Source of the DNA: Proteobacteria bacterium UBA6522
Lineage (GTDB): Bacteria; Pseudomonadota; Gammaproteobacteria; Steroidobacterales; Rariloculaceae
Length of the DNA: 15,307 nt
Assembly: GCA_002434915.1 (NCBI GenBank)
Contig: DJLG01000178.1
Coordinates: 1-15,307, forward strand
Direction of reading: 5' to 3'
Shown here: piece after piece, positions 1 through 7,200 of the stretch
Layout: each line of letters starts with the position of its first letter
How positions within the stretch are numbered: the stretch's first letter is position 1
Notes under the pieces: model-generated
The model's database searches: none
What the model saw: the letters and a program-made list of their open reading frames with translations, nothing else
What the model was told of the DNA's origin: nothing
Program-made: the position numbers and the translations under genes

Positions 1-856
1 ATTTAGACCCATTACCAATGGATGAACTACTATCTTTACTCACAATCCATTGACTCCACGAACCAATATAAATAGCAATATCATCAAATCCAGCAAGATT
101 AGCTGTTAAGGCTACATGACATGCTGTAACACCAGATCCACACATACCGATTACGTCTTTTTTATCCTCTAGATAGTCGGCTAACAATTTCTTTAACTCT
201 TTAGGCTTTTTTAGCCTACCTAATGAATCAATCGCTTGTGTATACGGAAAATTTATTGCTCCAGGTATATGTCCTGCAACAGGGTCGATTGGCTCAGACC
301 TTCCTGAAAAACGTTCTTCTGACCGTGCATCAAGCAAAACCGCACCTTCTTTAAGTACATCACATATTTCTTCTGTTTCTATTACCCATTCATTACGTAC
401 ACTAGAAATAAAAAAGCTTGCAGGCTCATAAGCAACATGACCTTTCTCAAGCAAATACCCCTTACGTTCCCAAGATTGAATACCACCATCGAGGATATAA
501 ACACTCTCATGCCGAGCCCACCTTAGCATCCACCAAAGACGTGCTGCAATTGCTCCACCAATATCATCATAGACGACAACATTGGTTGCATTTGATACGC
601 CTAGTTTAGATAAAGTTTGAGAAAATGAATTTATGTCTGGCAATGGGTGTCGTCCATCCATTGGTCCAGGGATACCAGCCAAATCATTATTTAGATCAGC
701 ATAGCGTGCTCCTGGAATATGCCCCTTCTTGTAAAGTTTTTTACCCTTTGAACTATCCATCAAATCAAAACGACAATCGATTATTACCCAGGCAGCATCA
801 TCATGATATTCCTTAAGAGTTTCAGCATTAATTAATGGGTAACGGCGTACATTCAT
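1..856 (-). CDS. sseA: 3-mercaptopyruvate/thiosulfate sulfurtransferase, 3' end cut by window edge
   Basis: Two-domain rhodanese-type enzyme that transfers sulfane sulfur from 3-mercaptopyruvate (or thiosulfate) to a thiol or cyanide acceptor in the cytoplasm. The reading frame is open from the ATG at 856 to the window edge, giving 285 codons. The N-terminal inactive rhodanese domain has the typical KGHIPGAR and YDDIGGAIAARLWWML stretches (about residues 40-110). The C-terminal catalytic domain has LLDARSEERF, GHIPGAINFP and the active-site loop CGSGVTA with the nucleophilic Cys at residue 239. That loop matches the mercaptopyruvate-type E. coli SseA (Cys238) rather than classical rhodanese (CRKGVT). 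The near-terminal GSWSQW motif is present, so only a few residues should be missing. No convincing Shine-Dalgarno precedes the ATG. It lies 53 bp downstream of the peroxiredoxin gene on the same strand. The family is clear; substrate preference is inferred from the loop. Confidence 0.93.
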   Translation of the reverse strand, partial: MNVRRYPLINAETLKEYHDDAAWVIIDCRFDLMDSSKGKKLYKKGHIPGARYADLNNDLAGIPGPMDGRHPLPDINSFSQTLSKLGVSNATNVVVYDDIGGAIAARLWWMLRWARHESVYILDGGIQSWERKGYLLEKGHVAYEPASFFISSVRNEWVIETEEICDVLKEGAVLLDARSEERFSGRSEPIDPVAGHIPGAINFPYTQAIDSLGRLKKPKELKKLLADYLEDKKDVIGMCGSGVTACHVALTANLAGFDDIAIYIGSWSQWIVSKDSSSSIGNGSK

Positions 857-909
857 AAGACAATTAATATGAGTTATTTTAAGTTTTTATTGTTTTGTCA
901 AAGAAACAA

Positions 910-1395
910 CTAGCTAAGCTGCTTTAGCATAGCTTCTGCAGAACTTATACCAAATTCTTTTGGAGGCTCTAGATTAAGAATGGTTATAACGCCATCATCA
1001 ATAAGAGCTGAAAAACGCTTGCAACGTCTACCCATATTAGCCGCAGCAAGATCCAGTACCATTCCAAGTGCTTCCGTATAAGAACAATTACCGTCAGCGA
1101 GCATTAGTACATCATTTTTAGCACCAAGAGACTCCCCCCAAGCATGCATAACATGGATATCATTTACCGCAAGACACGCAACCATATCTATTTGTTTTTG
1201 CTTAATAGCAGCCGCATTACTAATATAGCCAGGCAAATGTTTGTTTGAGCATGTGGGAGTAAACGCTCCAGGAACTGAAAAAAGGACAACCCTTTTATTC
1301 TGAAATAACTCTGTCACATCAAACGCTTCTGGACCTTCTTCACGCATCCGTACAAGATTACCTTTCGGTATTGAATCACCAACCATGATGGTCAT
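910..1395 (-). CDS. Prx5-type peroxiredoxin (redoxin family)
   Basis: Thiol peroxidase that reduces hydrogen peroxide and alkyl hydroperoxides. The 161-residue length is usual for the Prx5/AhpC-TSA (Redoxin) subfamily. The signature PGAFTPTCS puts the peroxidatic Cys at residue 49 with Thr46 three before it, and the conserved active-site Arg is R127 in KRFSALIDDG. Other cysteines are C74, C104 and C125. In human PRDX5 the resolving Cys sits in an LTCS motif near the C-terminus; here the aligned stretch reads FGISSAE without a Cys. The enzyme is therefore probably 1-Cys-like, reduced by glutathione/glutaredoxin, unless another Cys resolves it (inference). The ATG at 1395 follows GAGG eight bases upstream; an in-frame ATG three codons later is less well placed. 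No signal peptide is visible, so it should be cytoplasmic. It is upstream of sseA and downstream of the TPR gene, from which a hairpin separates it. Confidence 0.92.
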   Translation of the reverse strand: MTIMVGDSIPKGNLVRMREEGPEAFDVTELFQNKRVVLFSVPGAFTPTCSNKHLPGYISNAAAIKQKQIDMVACLAVNDIHVMHAWGESLGAKNDVLMLADGNCSYTEALGMVLDLAAANMGRRCKRFSALIDDGVITILNLEPPKEFGISSAEAMLKQLS

Positions 1396-1430
1396 GTATT
1401 TTTCCTCATTAATTTACACAATAGACACAG

Positions 1431-1469
1431 TAACTCCCTAGCAACCGATATTCGGTCACTAGAGAGTTA
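1431..1469. terminator. Long imperfect inverted repeat between the TPR gene and the peroxiredoxin gene; candidate transcript-end hairpin
   Basis: The outer arms TAACTCCCTAG (1431-1441) and CTAGAGAGTTA (1459-1469) pair over 11 positions with one mismatch at 1437. The inner arms ACCGA (1444-1448) and TCGGT (1452-1456) close a 3-base loop. Everything is centred on 1450, so about 15 of 16 stem positions pair. It lies 26 bases past the stop of the TPR gene, where the TonB operon would end. There is no T-run after it on the minus strand; T-rich sequence follows only on the plus strand. It may be a 3'-end stabilising or pausing hairpin, or a protein-binding inverted repeat in front of the peroxiredoxin gene, rather than a strong intrinsic terminator. 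Confidence 0.5.
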
Positions 1470-1494
1470 TGTTTATTTATGGTTTGTAAGAGCC

Positions 1495-2799
1495 TTATCG
1501 AGCTAAGGCAGCTGCAAGCTCATTTTCTCTGGTTTCTTCAGCATCCACAAAAGTAACCCAGCTATTTGCAGCGCTCCTACTTCTAGTGTCTTCTGCAGCA
1601 GAGTTAAAGGCTGTTCTAGCAGCACCATACTCTTGTTGCTCAAAGAGGCAAGCACCAACAATCATGTAGGCTTGATCTTCACGACGAAGCTCTCCCTTAT
1701 CTAGAGCATCTCGCCCTGAGGCCACGCAATCTTCCCATTGAAGTAGATTTTGATAAGACTGAGCAAGACGTAAATCTAGCTCACCATTCTCTGTAGTAAG
1801 GTCTGCCGCTCTTCTAAGTGGCGAAATAGCTTTTTCATCTTCTTGAGCAAGCTGATAGGCCTGAGCAAGAACACGGAAATTAACTTCATTTGACTCAATC
1901 GTCCCATCTTCCAACCCAGCTTCCATAATGTAAGCAGCTTTAATAGGCGCATCTGCCTGAAGAAGCAACTGAGATAGCTGAACTAGTTCGGTACCTTGAT
2001 CTAACCAGCCAGCCTCAAAGGCGGTCTCATAGAGGCCTAGCTGGGCTGCATCATTACCTTCTAGACCATACATTGCAGAAAGCTGAGTAAAATACTCTTC
2101 TTTTGGCCAAATATTAATAATTGTACCCAGAACCTCGATGACATTCGGGTAGTCCTCAAGCTCATAATAAAAAACATTCAATAGTCGGTACCAGTTCTCA
2201 CGCAGCTCTTGTCCCTTAGCAGCAGCTACTTCTAGAGCTGTTCTTATAGGCTCAATTCCAGCTTGATAATCTTCAAGCTGATAGAAGATTTGTGCTTTTA
2301 GCACATATGCTTCAGGCCCTGGGTCCTCTGAGATAGCAAACCACGAATCAAGCATATCTACAGACTCCTGGTATCTCTCCTGCTGGAAATATAGCTGTGT
2401 AAGCGTATACCGGACATTAGTATCCATTCCAAGCGGCAAATCTGGCTGAGCAAGAACCATTTCATATGCACGCATAGCTTCGTCGTAATTATCTTGACCA
2501 AAATAAATAAATGCATAGAAATTCCACATCTGTGCTATTTCATAACTATTCAGACCATTCATGTTACGAACGCGCTCAAGTGTCTCCATTGCGCATTCCA
2601 TATCTTCCATCTCAGCACATTCCTGAGCAGTAGATAGGCGCTGGTAAACTCTTTCACGCATAGCTGGTGTTTTACGAGTTTGCTGCTGTGCAGCGGCTGA
2701 CTCCCCTTCTGCGTCTTGGGCTGGAAGGTGCGTTGCAAACAGAAGGCTTAAAGCAAGAGCAAATCCAGCTGGAATTGATACTAGACGTGAGTTAATCAT
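1495..2799 (-). CDS. Secreted TPR-repeat protein of the TonB operon
   Basis: 434-residue periplasmic protein with a Sec signal peptide: basic MINSR start, hydrophobic core about residues 8-25, and a likely cleavage near HLPAQD (27-29). The mature part is almost entirely alpha-helical repeat with recurring tetratricopeptide-like pairs, for example WNFYAFIYFGQDNYDEAMRAYE (split by register), LTQLYFQQERYQESVDML, LKAQIFYQLEDYQAGIEPI and LAQAYQLAQEDEKAISPL. A Q-rich linker (about 37-41) follows the signal. No catalytic motif is visible. It is the last gene of the operon, 17 bp after tonB, with GAGG about seven bases before the ATG. TPR proteins occupy this position in the TtpC-type TonB clusters of Vibrio and Shewanella (family knowledge). 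A scaffolding role for the TonB/ExbBD machine or its receptors is inferred; its precise partner is unknown. Confidence 0.85.
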   Translation of the reverse strand: MINSRLVSIPAGFALALSLLFATHLPAQDAEGESAAAQQQTRKTPAMRERVYQRLSTAQECAEMEDMECAMETLERVRNMNGLNSYEIAQMWNFYAFIYFGQDNYDEAMRAYEMVLAQPDLPLGMDTNVRYTLTQLYFQQERYQESVDMLDSWFAISEDPGPEAYVLKAQIFYQLEDYQAGIEPIRTALEVAAAKGQELRENWYRLLNVFYYELEDYPNVIEVLGTIINIWPKEEYFTQLSAMYGLEGNDAAQLGLYETAFEAGWLDQGTELVQLSQLLLQADAPIKAAYIMEAGLEDGTIESNEVNFRVLAQAYQLAQEDEKAISPLRRAADLTTENGELDLRLAQSYQNLLQWEDCVASGRDALDKGELRREDQAYMIVGACLFEQQEYGAARTAFNSAAEDTRSRSAANSWVTFVDAEETRENELAAALAR

Positions 2800-2816
2800 T
2801 TAGAACTTCCTCTAGC

Positions 2817-3416
2817 TTATTTCGTTATTTCGAAAGAAATTTTATTTTGAACACCAGGTACCTCGACAGCTTCACCATCAATTACACGTGGCTTATATTT
2901 AAATTTCAATGCTGCCTCCAAGGCTGCACGCTCAAATAGAGTACTAGTTGATTCCACTACGAGAGCATCCCTCGTCGTTCCAGCAGGGGTAACAGTAAAC
3001 TCAACAATTACGTATCCCTCAAGCCCTCTTTGTAATGCTCTTGCAGGATAAACAGGCGCCACCTTCACAATGGGCAAATACTCACCATCACTAATTCCAA
3101 AACCAACACCCCCAACATTCATGCTAGTACTAATTTGTGGTGCTGAAACCGATACAGCCATGGAATTATCAAAATTATTAGCCAAGTCAGGAGCTGGCAT
3201 CTCAGGCATTTCTTCAGGCTCTGGTGGCTTTTCAGGCTTTTCCTTTTTAGTTTCAATTACTTCATTACGCTCAACACGCACGAAATCTCCAAGCCTAAAA
3301 TTTTCGGACTCGGTCAGAGCATTTTGTCCTGTCGCTATAAGCAACTGCATAATAAATAAAAGACCAAATGTTACACCGGCTCCAACACCGACTGCGGTTG
3401 CGTATCGTCCGATCAT
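2817..3416 (-). CDS. tonB: TonB energy-transducing protein (TonB2 type)
   Basis: Periplasm-spanning protein that couples the ExbB/ExbD proton motor to TonB-dependent outer-membrane receptors. From the ATG at 3416 it is 199 residues. It has a single N-terminal membrane anchor (about 11-30), a short Pro/Glu/Lys linker (about 58-75, KPEKPPEPEEMPEMPAP), a flexible segment, and a C-terminal TonB domain (about 113-199) with VKVAPVYPARALQRG, EGYVIVEFTV and the closing ISFEI strand. The Pro-rich part is much shorter than in E. coli TonB, as is usual for TonB2 proteins. An in-frame TTG at 3431 gives five more residues, but GAGGAG at 3422-3427 lies between it and the ATG with ideal spacing, so the ATG is chosen. 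It sits between exbD and the TPR gene in the operon. Confidence 0.92.
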   Translation of the reverse strand: MIGRYATAVGVGAGVTFGLLFIMQLLIATGQNALTESENFRLGDFVRVERNEVIETKKEKPEKPPEPEEMPEMPAPDLANNFDNSMAVSVSAPQISTSMNVGGVGFGISDGEYLPIVKVAPVYPARALQRGLEGYVIVEFTVTPAGTTRDALVVESTSTLFERAALEAALKFKYKPRVIDGEAVEVPGVQNKISFEITK

Positions 3417-3518
3417 GATATCTCCTCGCAAACAAAATGCCTGTTAATACTCAATACAAAAACTCTTCAATCCAAATACTACCTTACAATGAAGCCTAAC
3501 TTCCAATCTCAATAATAT

Positions 3519-3926
3519 TTATGGAACCGCTGCTGCTAAGGTAACGTCCGCTATTCCTGATTCCTTTGCAGCATCCATTGCAGCTAGCACATACTCATTC
3601 ATAGCCTCATTGTCTGCCTGAATTACTACGCCACCTTCAGGGTTTTCTGAATGAAGCCTTTCAATTACGGGCTTAAGCCCAGCAAGATCAACACTTCTTT
3701 GGTCAATCCAAAACTCATTCTGAGCGCTTACTGCGATAAAAATTGCAGCACCATCCGGTGCAAAAGCCGTTTCGGCTGTAGGCCGGTCAACCTGTATGCC
3801 AGGCTCTTTAACAAACACAGCCGTAACAATAAAGAAAATAAGCATAATGAAAACCACATCTAACATAGGCGTTAGATTAATTTCAGCCTCTTCTTCGGCA
3901 AGAAGCTCTTCTACTGCTTCACGCAT
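3519..3926 (-). CDS. exbD: ExbD-family proton-channel subunit, second copy
   Basis: 135-residue biopolymer transport protein of the ExbD/TolR family. It has a short cytoplasmic acidic N-terminus, one transmembrane helix (about 19-40) in the motif INLTPMLDVVFIMLIFFIV with the proton-carrying Asp at residue 23, and a periplasmic domain (about 45-135). It is the second of two adjacent exbD genes. The helix is identical to that of its neighbour over INLTPMLDVVFIMLIFFIVTA, but the periplasmic domains differ clearly. AGGAG lies nine bases before the ATG. The 36-bp spacing after the upstream exbD supports co-transcription. With ExbB and TonB it should form the inner-membrane motor; whether the two ExbD proteins form a heterodimer inside the ExbB ring is inference. 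Confidence 0.93.
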   Translation of the reverse strand: MREAVEELLAEEEAEINLTPMLDVVFIMLIFFIVTAVFVKEPGIQVDRPTAETAFAPDGAAIFIAVSAQNEFWIDQRSVDLAGLKPVIERLHSENPEGGVVIQADNEAMNEYVLAAMDAAKESGIADVTLAAAVP

Positions 3927-3962
3927 AATCCTTTACTCCTGAACTTAATCTCAACTTTTAAC

Positions 3963-4376
3963 TTAATTAGCCGACGCAATTGAAATATCGTAGACATCTG
4001 CTTGCCTTGAAGCGTCCATTACAGCTACTAACGTTGCAGCTGTAGAGGTCGTAGCTGTCTGAACAACTACTGGCCTATCAGGATCTTCTGCATGCAACCG
4101 TTCAATATTAGCCCTAACTGCCCGCACATCAATAATACGGTTATCAATCCAAATATCATCTGTCTCGTCGATAATGACCAATATCGCGCCTTCTTCATCT
4201 TGCAAAACTTGTGGCTGGTCTTGATCTGGCCGATTAGTATCCAGGCCTGTCTCCCTTAGAAAACTTGCCGTAACAATAAAGAAAATTAACATAATAAAAA
4301 CAACGTCTAACATAGGCGTTAGATTAATCTCGTTGTCTTCGTCTTCTAATTTAATATTAGCAATGTGTTTTCTCAC
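3963..4376 (-). CDS. exbD: ExbD-family proton-channel subunit, first copy
   Basis: 137-residue ExbD/TolR family protein. Cytoplasmic N-terminus (MRKHIANIKLEDEDNE) leads into one membrane helix (about 18-40) with LTPMLDVVF, whose Asp24 is the conserved protonatable residue. The periplasmic domain follows. The start codon is GTG at 4376, preceded by AAGGTGG; no ATG fits better in frame. It is 59 bp downstream of the short exbB and 36 bp upstream of the second exbD. It has a basic N-terminal tail, unlike the strongly acidic tail of the second copy, which may give the two different contacts with ExbB (inference). Function in TonB energisation follows from family and context. Confidence 0.93.
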   Translation of the reverse strand: MRKHIANIKLEDEDNEINLTPMLDVVFIMLIFFIVTASFLRETGLDTNRPDQDQPQVLQDEEGAILVIIDETDDIWIDNRIIDVRAVRANIERLHAEDPDRPVVVQTATTSTAATLVAVMDASRQADVYDISIASAN

Positions 4377-4435
4377 CGCACCACCTTATCCATATCAATT
4401 ATGGAATTGTACCTAAAACGTTAAAACGAGCCTCT

Positions 4436-4963
4436 CTAATGGTCCATCCCCATACTATCTTCTAGGTTCTGAATGCTACGCTTTGCAGTCCGCGTTAAAA
4501 TTGTCACCAAGAATACGCCTGATAATGCCCCAACCATTCCGGCCATAGTTGGGATAGTAGCTCGAGATACACCTGCGGCCATAGATCTTGCATTACCGCT
4601 TCCTGAAACCGCCATAACCTCGAAAACAGATATCATTCCAGTAACCGTACCCAGTAATCCCAACAGAGGACAAAGAGCAACAAAAGTCTGAATCATTGGC
4701 AGACCCTGGCTAGCGGCCATATTAACTTTAGAAATTATTTTGGATCTAATCTCATGCGCATACCAAGATTTACGTTCGCTACGATCCTCCCACTCAGCAA
4801 TAGCCTCTGCAGTAAGCGCTTTGAGACCAGTACGAAAGAAAATAAGCCTTTCTAAGATCAGAATCCACATAAAAAGTATGACCCAGGCAATTAATCTGAG
4901 CACAGGCCCACCTAACTCAAGAAAATCTCGGATAGCCTCTAAAGCATTAGATAACTCTAGCAT
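4436..4963 (-). CDS. exbB: ExbB proton-channel subunit (MotA/TolQ/ExbB family, short form)
   Basis: 175-residue inner-membrane protein with three predicted helices: about 21-42 (VLRLIAWVILFMWILILERL), 92-117, and 136-158. The central motif CPLLGLLGTVTGMISVF (about 98-114) is the family hallmark, and the third helix carries the conserved Thr of the proton path in the stretch RATIPTMAGM. ExbB subunits form the pentameric ring around ExbD helices. The ATG at 4963 is chosen over the in-frame TTG at 4966, because GGGAG sits seven bases before the ATG. It lies between the long TtpC-like ExbB and the first exbD, as in TonB2-type operons of Vibrio and Shewanella. Confidence 0.93.
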   Translation of the reverse strand: MLELSNALEAIRDFLELGGPVLRLIAWVILFMWILILERLIFFRTGLKALTAEAIAEWEDRSERKSWYAHEIRSKIISKVNMAASQGLPMIQTFVALCPLLGLLGTVTGMISVFEVMAVSGSGNARSMAAGVSRATIPTMAGMVGALSGVFLVTILTRTAKRSIQNLEDSMGMDH

Positions 4964-5034
4964 CAAGCAACTCCCGTAAAGGCGGCTTTCTTAAAATCCA
5001 ACCAGATAGTTGCATAAGCCGCCTTATCCAACAT

Positions 5035-6420
5035 TTACACATTACCCTTGGCAGCCTTCTCAGACTGTTCGGCAACGATACCGGAACTTTGTTCCTGAAG
5101 GATCTGAATGATACTTTTACTACGCCCGCTAACAACCGTATGTAAAAGCACGGTCGGTATTGCAACCACCAAACCTAGTACTGTGGTAATAAGAGCTTGA
5201 GAGATACCTCCAGCCATCATTCTTGGATCACCTGTTCCGAATAGAGTTATGGCCTGGAAGGTATTAATCATACCCGTAACTGTTCCTAGTAAGCCCATCA
5301 AAGGCGCCACAACTGATATAACCTTAATAATCATAATGCCGCTCTGCAAAGAGGGGGTTTCCTTAAGAATCGCCTCGCCCAGCTTGAGCTCAAGCGTTTC
5401 AACATCGGCGTCCCGATTACTATCATAAGCAGTCAGAACACGCCCCAAGGCATTATTAGTATCAGGAGTATCCTTCTTAAGCTGTGCCTTTACTTTTGTA
5501 CCCGCAATCCAAAGACTTATCATTCGGGCAACAGATAACAACACGCCAAAAATACCCAACGTTATAATTACGTAACCAACTATTCCACCTTGCGCTACAC
5601 GCTCCATGAGGTTAGGAGTCTCAACCAACAACCCTAGAATTTGCCCAGAAGTTGGGTCCAATCCAAATTGCACTACTCCATCACCAGCCTGTGCATTAAT
5701 AAGCGCAGAAGTACTTCCGGTGAACCTTCCCTGCTCTGGTTGTCGTTGCAGCTCAGACACCGAATTGGTTTCTGGGTTGTGAGAAAGATAGCGGCCATCC
5801 GCAACTAAGTTAAACCCACCAACACGCACTACGTCCTCAGTACTGAGGGTTCCATCGGCGGTGATAACCTCAAAATTACTAAGCCTTTTGATTCGACCCA
5901 ATTCTGTGGCTTCCCGCTGCAGCTCAAACCATAACTGTTCAATTTCTTCTATTGAAGCCAGCTGACTTGTTGAGCCCATTTTGGCAGCCAAATCAGTTAA
6001 GAATTGGGAACGCTCTGGATATTCAATGTTAGTCAGTGACGCCTCAAATAAGCCACGAGCATCACCAGCAACTTGCTGCAACACGCCAAATAATTCACGA
6101 AGTGAACCTAAGCGGTTATCTAGCTGCTCAGTAACATCTGCAATTAGAAGTTCGTTTTCTTCAAATTGCGTTTCTAATCTAGCGCTTCTTGCTTCTTCGC
6201 TAGCCTTTTGATCATTCCCATCAGAAAGAAGCTGATCTTGATCCGCATTTGCAGCTTCAAAAGCAGCAATTCGCTGAGTCTCAGCAGCATTATCACGAGC
6301 ACTTCCTTCAGCAACGAGATCCAGCAACTGCTGGAGAGTCGTAGCTTCGTTCTGAGCCTGGACGGAGGTAAATGCAACAGAGGCTACAAGCCCCAAGAAA
6401 ATTGTTTTATAAAAATTCAT
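5035..6420 (-). CDS. TtpC-like long ExbB (MotA/TolQ/ExbB family with periplasmic extension)
   Basis: 461-residue protein with a Sec signal peptide (about 1-22, cleavage after VQA) and a long charged, probably coiled-coil periplasmic segment (about 25-180). A beta-rich stretch (about 182-268) contains repeated VVRVGGFNLVADGRYL-like strands. A C-terminal proton-channel domain follows, with helices at about 279-300, 362-386 and 408-431. The motif APLMGLLGTVTGMINTF (372-388) is the MotA/TolQ/ExbB signature. This architecture matches TtpC, the fourth component of TonB2 systems in Vibrio, thought to join the motor to the periplasm. GGAG eight bases before the ATG lies inside the end of the DUF3450 gene, so translation is probably coupled. 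The short ExbB gene follows 71 bp later. Confidence 0.9.
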   Translation of the reverse strand: MNFYKTIFLGLVASVAFTSVQAQNEATTLQQLLDLVAEGSARDNAAETQRIAAFEAANADQDQLLSDGNDQKASEEARSARLETQFEENELLIADVTEQLDNRLGSLRELFGVLQQVAGDARGLFEASLTNIEYPERSQFLTDLAAKMGSTSQLASIEEIEQLWFELQREATELGRIKRLSNFEVITADGTLSTEDVVRVGGFNLVADGRYLSHNPETNSVSELQRQPEQGRFTGSTSALINAQAGDGVVQFGLDPTSGQILGLLVETPNLMERVAQGGIVGYVIITLGIFGVLLSVARMISLWIAGTKVKAQLKKDTPDTNNALGRVLTAYDSNRDADVETLELKLGEAILKETPSLQSGIMIIKVISVVAPLMGLLGTVTGMINTFQAITLFGTGDPRMMAGGISQALITTVLGLVVAIPTVLLHTVVSGRSKSIIQILQEQSSGIVAEQSEKAAKGNV

Positions 6421-6425
6421 TAATT

Positions 6426-7190
6426 CTACTCCGGCGCAGCTAGAGGTAATAACAGAAGGTCAGGCGCAATTTGGTTACGCGCAAGCCTTATGCCTTGCCT
6501 AATGGGATTACGGTATTCGTCACCAACGCTCTCCCAAGAACGTGTCCTTTGATTCCAAGCACCTGACTCTGCACCATCGGCCGTTTGATAAACCAAGGCC
6601 ACTCTTCCGACCTGCAAGACATCAACTTCTCTAGGAGTTCCGTCAATCTCGAGTTCGTCAGTGTAGGTATATATGGTACGAGCGTAGTCATTTTCGATCT
6701 GCCAGGCTTCCATAACTACCCGAAATTTTTCTGCGGCAGTAACGTCAGCTCGTTCAAGCAAAACCGTAAGGTTTTCAACTCTTTGATTCCTTTCATCGAT
6801 CAGGAAAGGAACATCAAGAGCAACAAACTGCTCAAGACCATCAATCATTCGAGTAAGCAACGGAAGAACCTGACGTTCAATAAATTGAACTTGATCGATA
6901 GATAATCGGAGGTTTCTAAGCTCTTCTTCCTGATCCTCAATCTGCCTATCAAGTAGGGTGTTGTATACAAGGAGGCCATCAACCTCTTTCATTACAGCTC
7001 GATACTCCTCGGCAACTGATCTGGTTTCATCGACAATGCCATCAATCTGATCCTGCGCTGCTTGCGCCAATTGGATGCGACGACTCTCGGCAGCGACAAT
7101 TTGCTGTACTGCCTGGCCTGCGACCATCTCAGCGGTAAAGATCGCGCCAAGCGTGCTCAATAAAAGCACTGCGTTACGTTTCGCTCTCAT
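6426..7190 (-). CDS. DUF3450-family periplasmic coiled-coil protein
   Basis: 254-residue exported protein. A signal peptide (about 1-25, ending MVAG-QAV) is followed by heptad-rich coiled coil (about 27-115) containing IDGIVDETRSVAEEYRAVMK and LRLSIDQVQFIERQVLPLL. A more compact region (about 120-250) includes WQIENDYARTIYTY and a beta-like TPREVDVLQVGRVALVYQT. Length and sequence style match DUF3450, a family found almost always as the first gene of TtpC/ExbB/ExbD/TonB operons. Its biochemical role is not established; a periplasmic partner of TtpC is the natural inference from context. AGGAG precedes the ATG at good spacing. Its stop codon is five bases from the ttpC-like start. Confidence 0.88.
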   Translation of the reverse strand: MRAKRNAVLLLSTLGAIFTAEMVAGQAVQQIVAAESRRIQLAQAAQDQIDGIVDETRSVAEEYRAVMKEVDGLLVYNTLLDRQIEDQEEELRNLRLSIDQVQFIERQVLPLLTRMIDGLEQFVALDVPFLIDERNQRVENLTVLLERADVTAAEKFRVVMEAWQIENDYARTIYTYTDELEIDGTPREVDVLQVGRVALVYQTADGAESGAWNQRTRSWESVGDEYRNPIRQGIRLARNQIAPDLLLLPLAAPE

Positions 7191-7200
7191 GCTTACTCCT

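Noticed and set aside
418..816. Two 63-codon plus-strand ORFs at 418-609 and 625-816
   Set aside because: Both lie opposite the clearly coding sulfurtransferase frame and have low-complexity His/Gln/Tyr-rich translations.
3070..3447. 125-codon plus-strand ORF opposite tonB
   Set aside because: Mirror frame of the Pro-rich and TonB-domain coding sequence; Ser/Gly-rich and without a ribosome site or homologous motif.
4947..5165. 72-codon minus-strand ORF overlapping the TtpC-like gene and its spacer
   Set aside because: Out-of-frame shadow of the end of the TtpC-like gene; Arg/Leu-rich translation with no motif.
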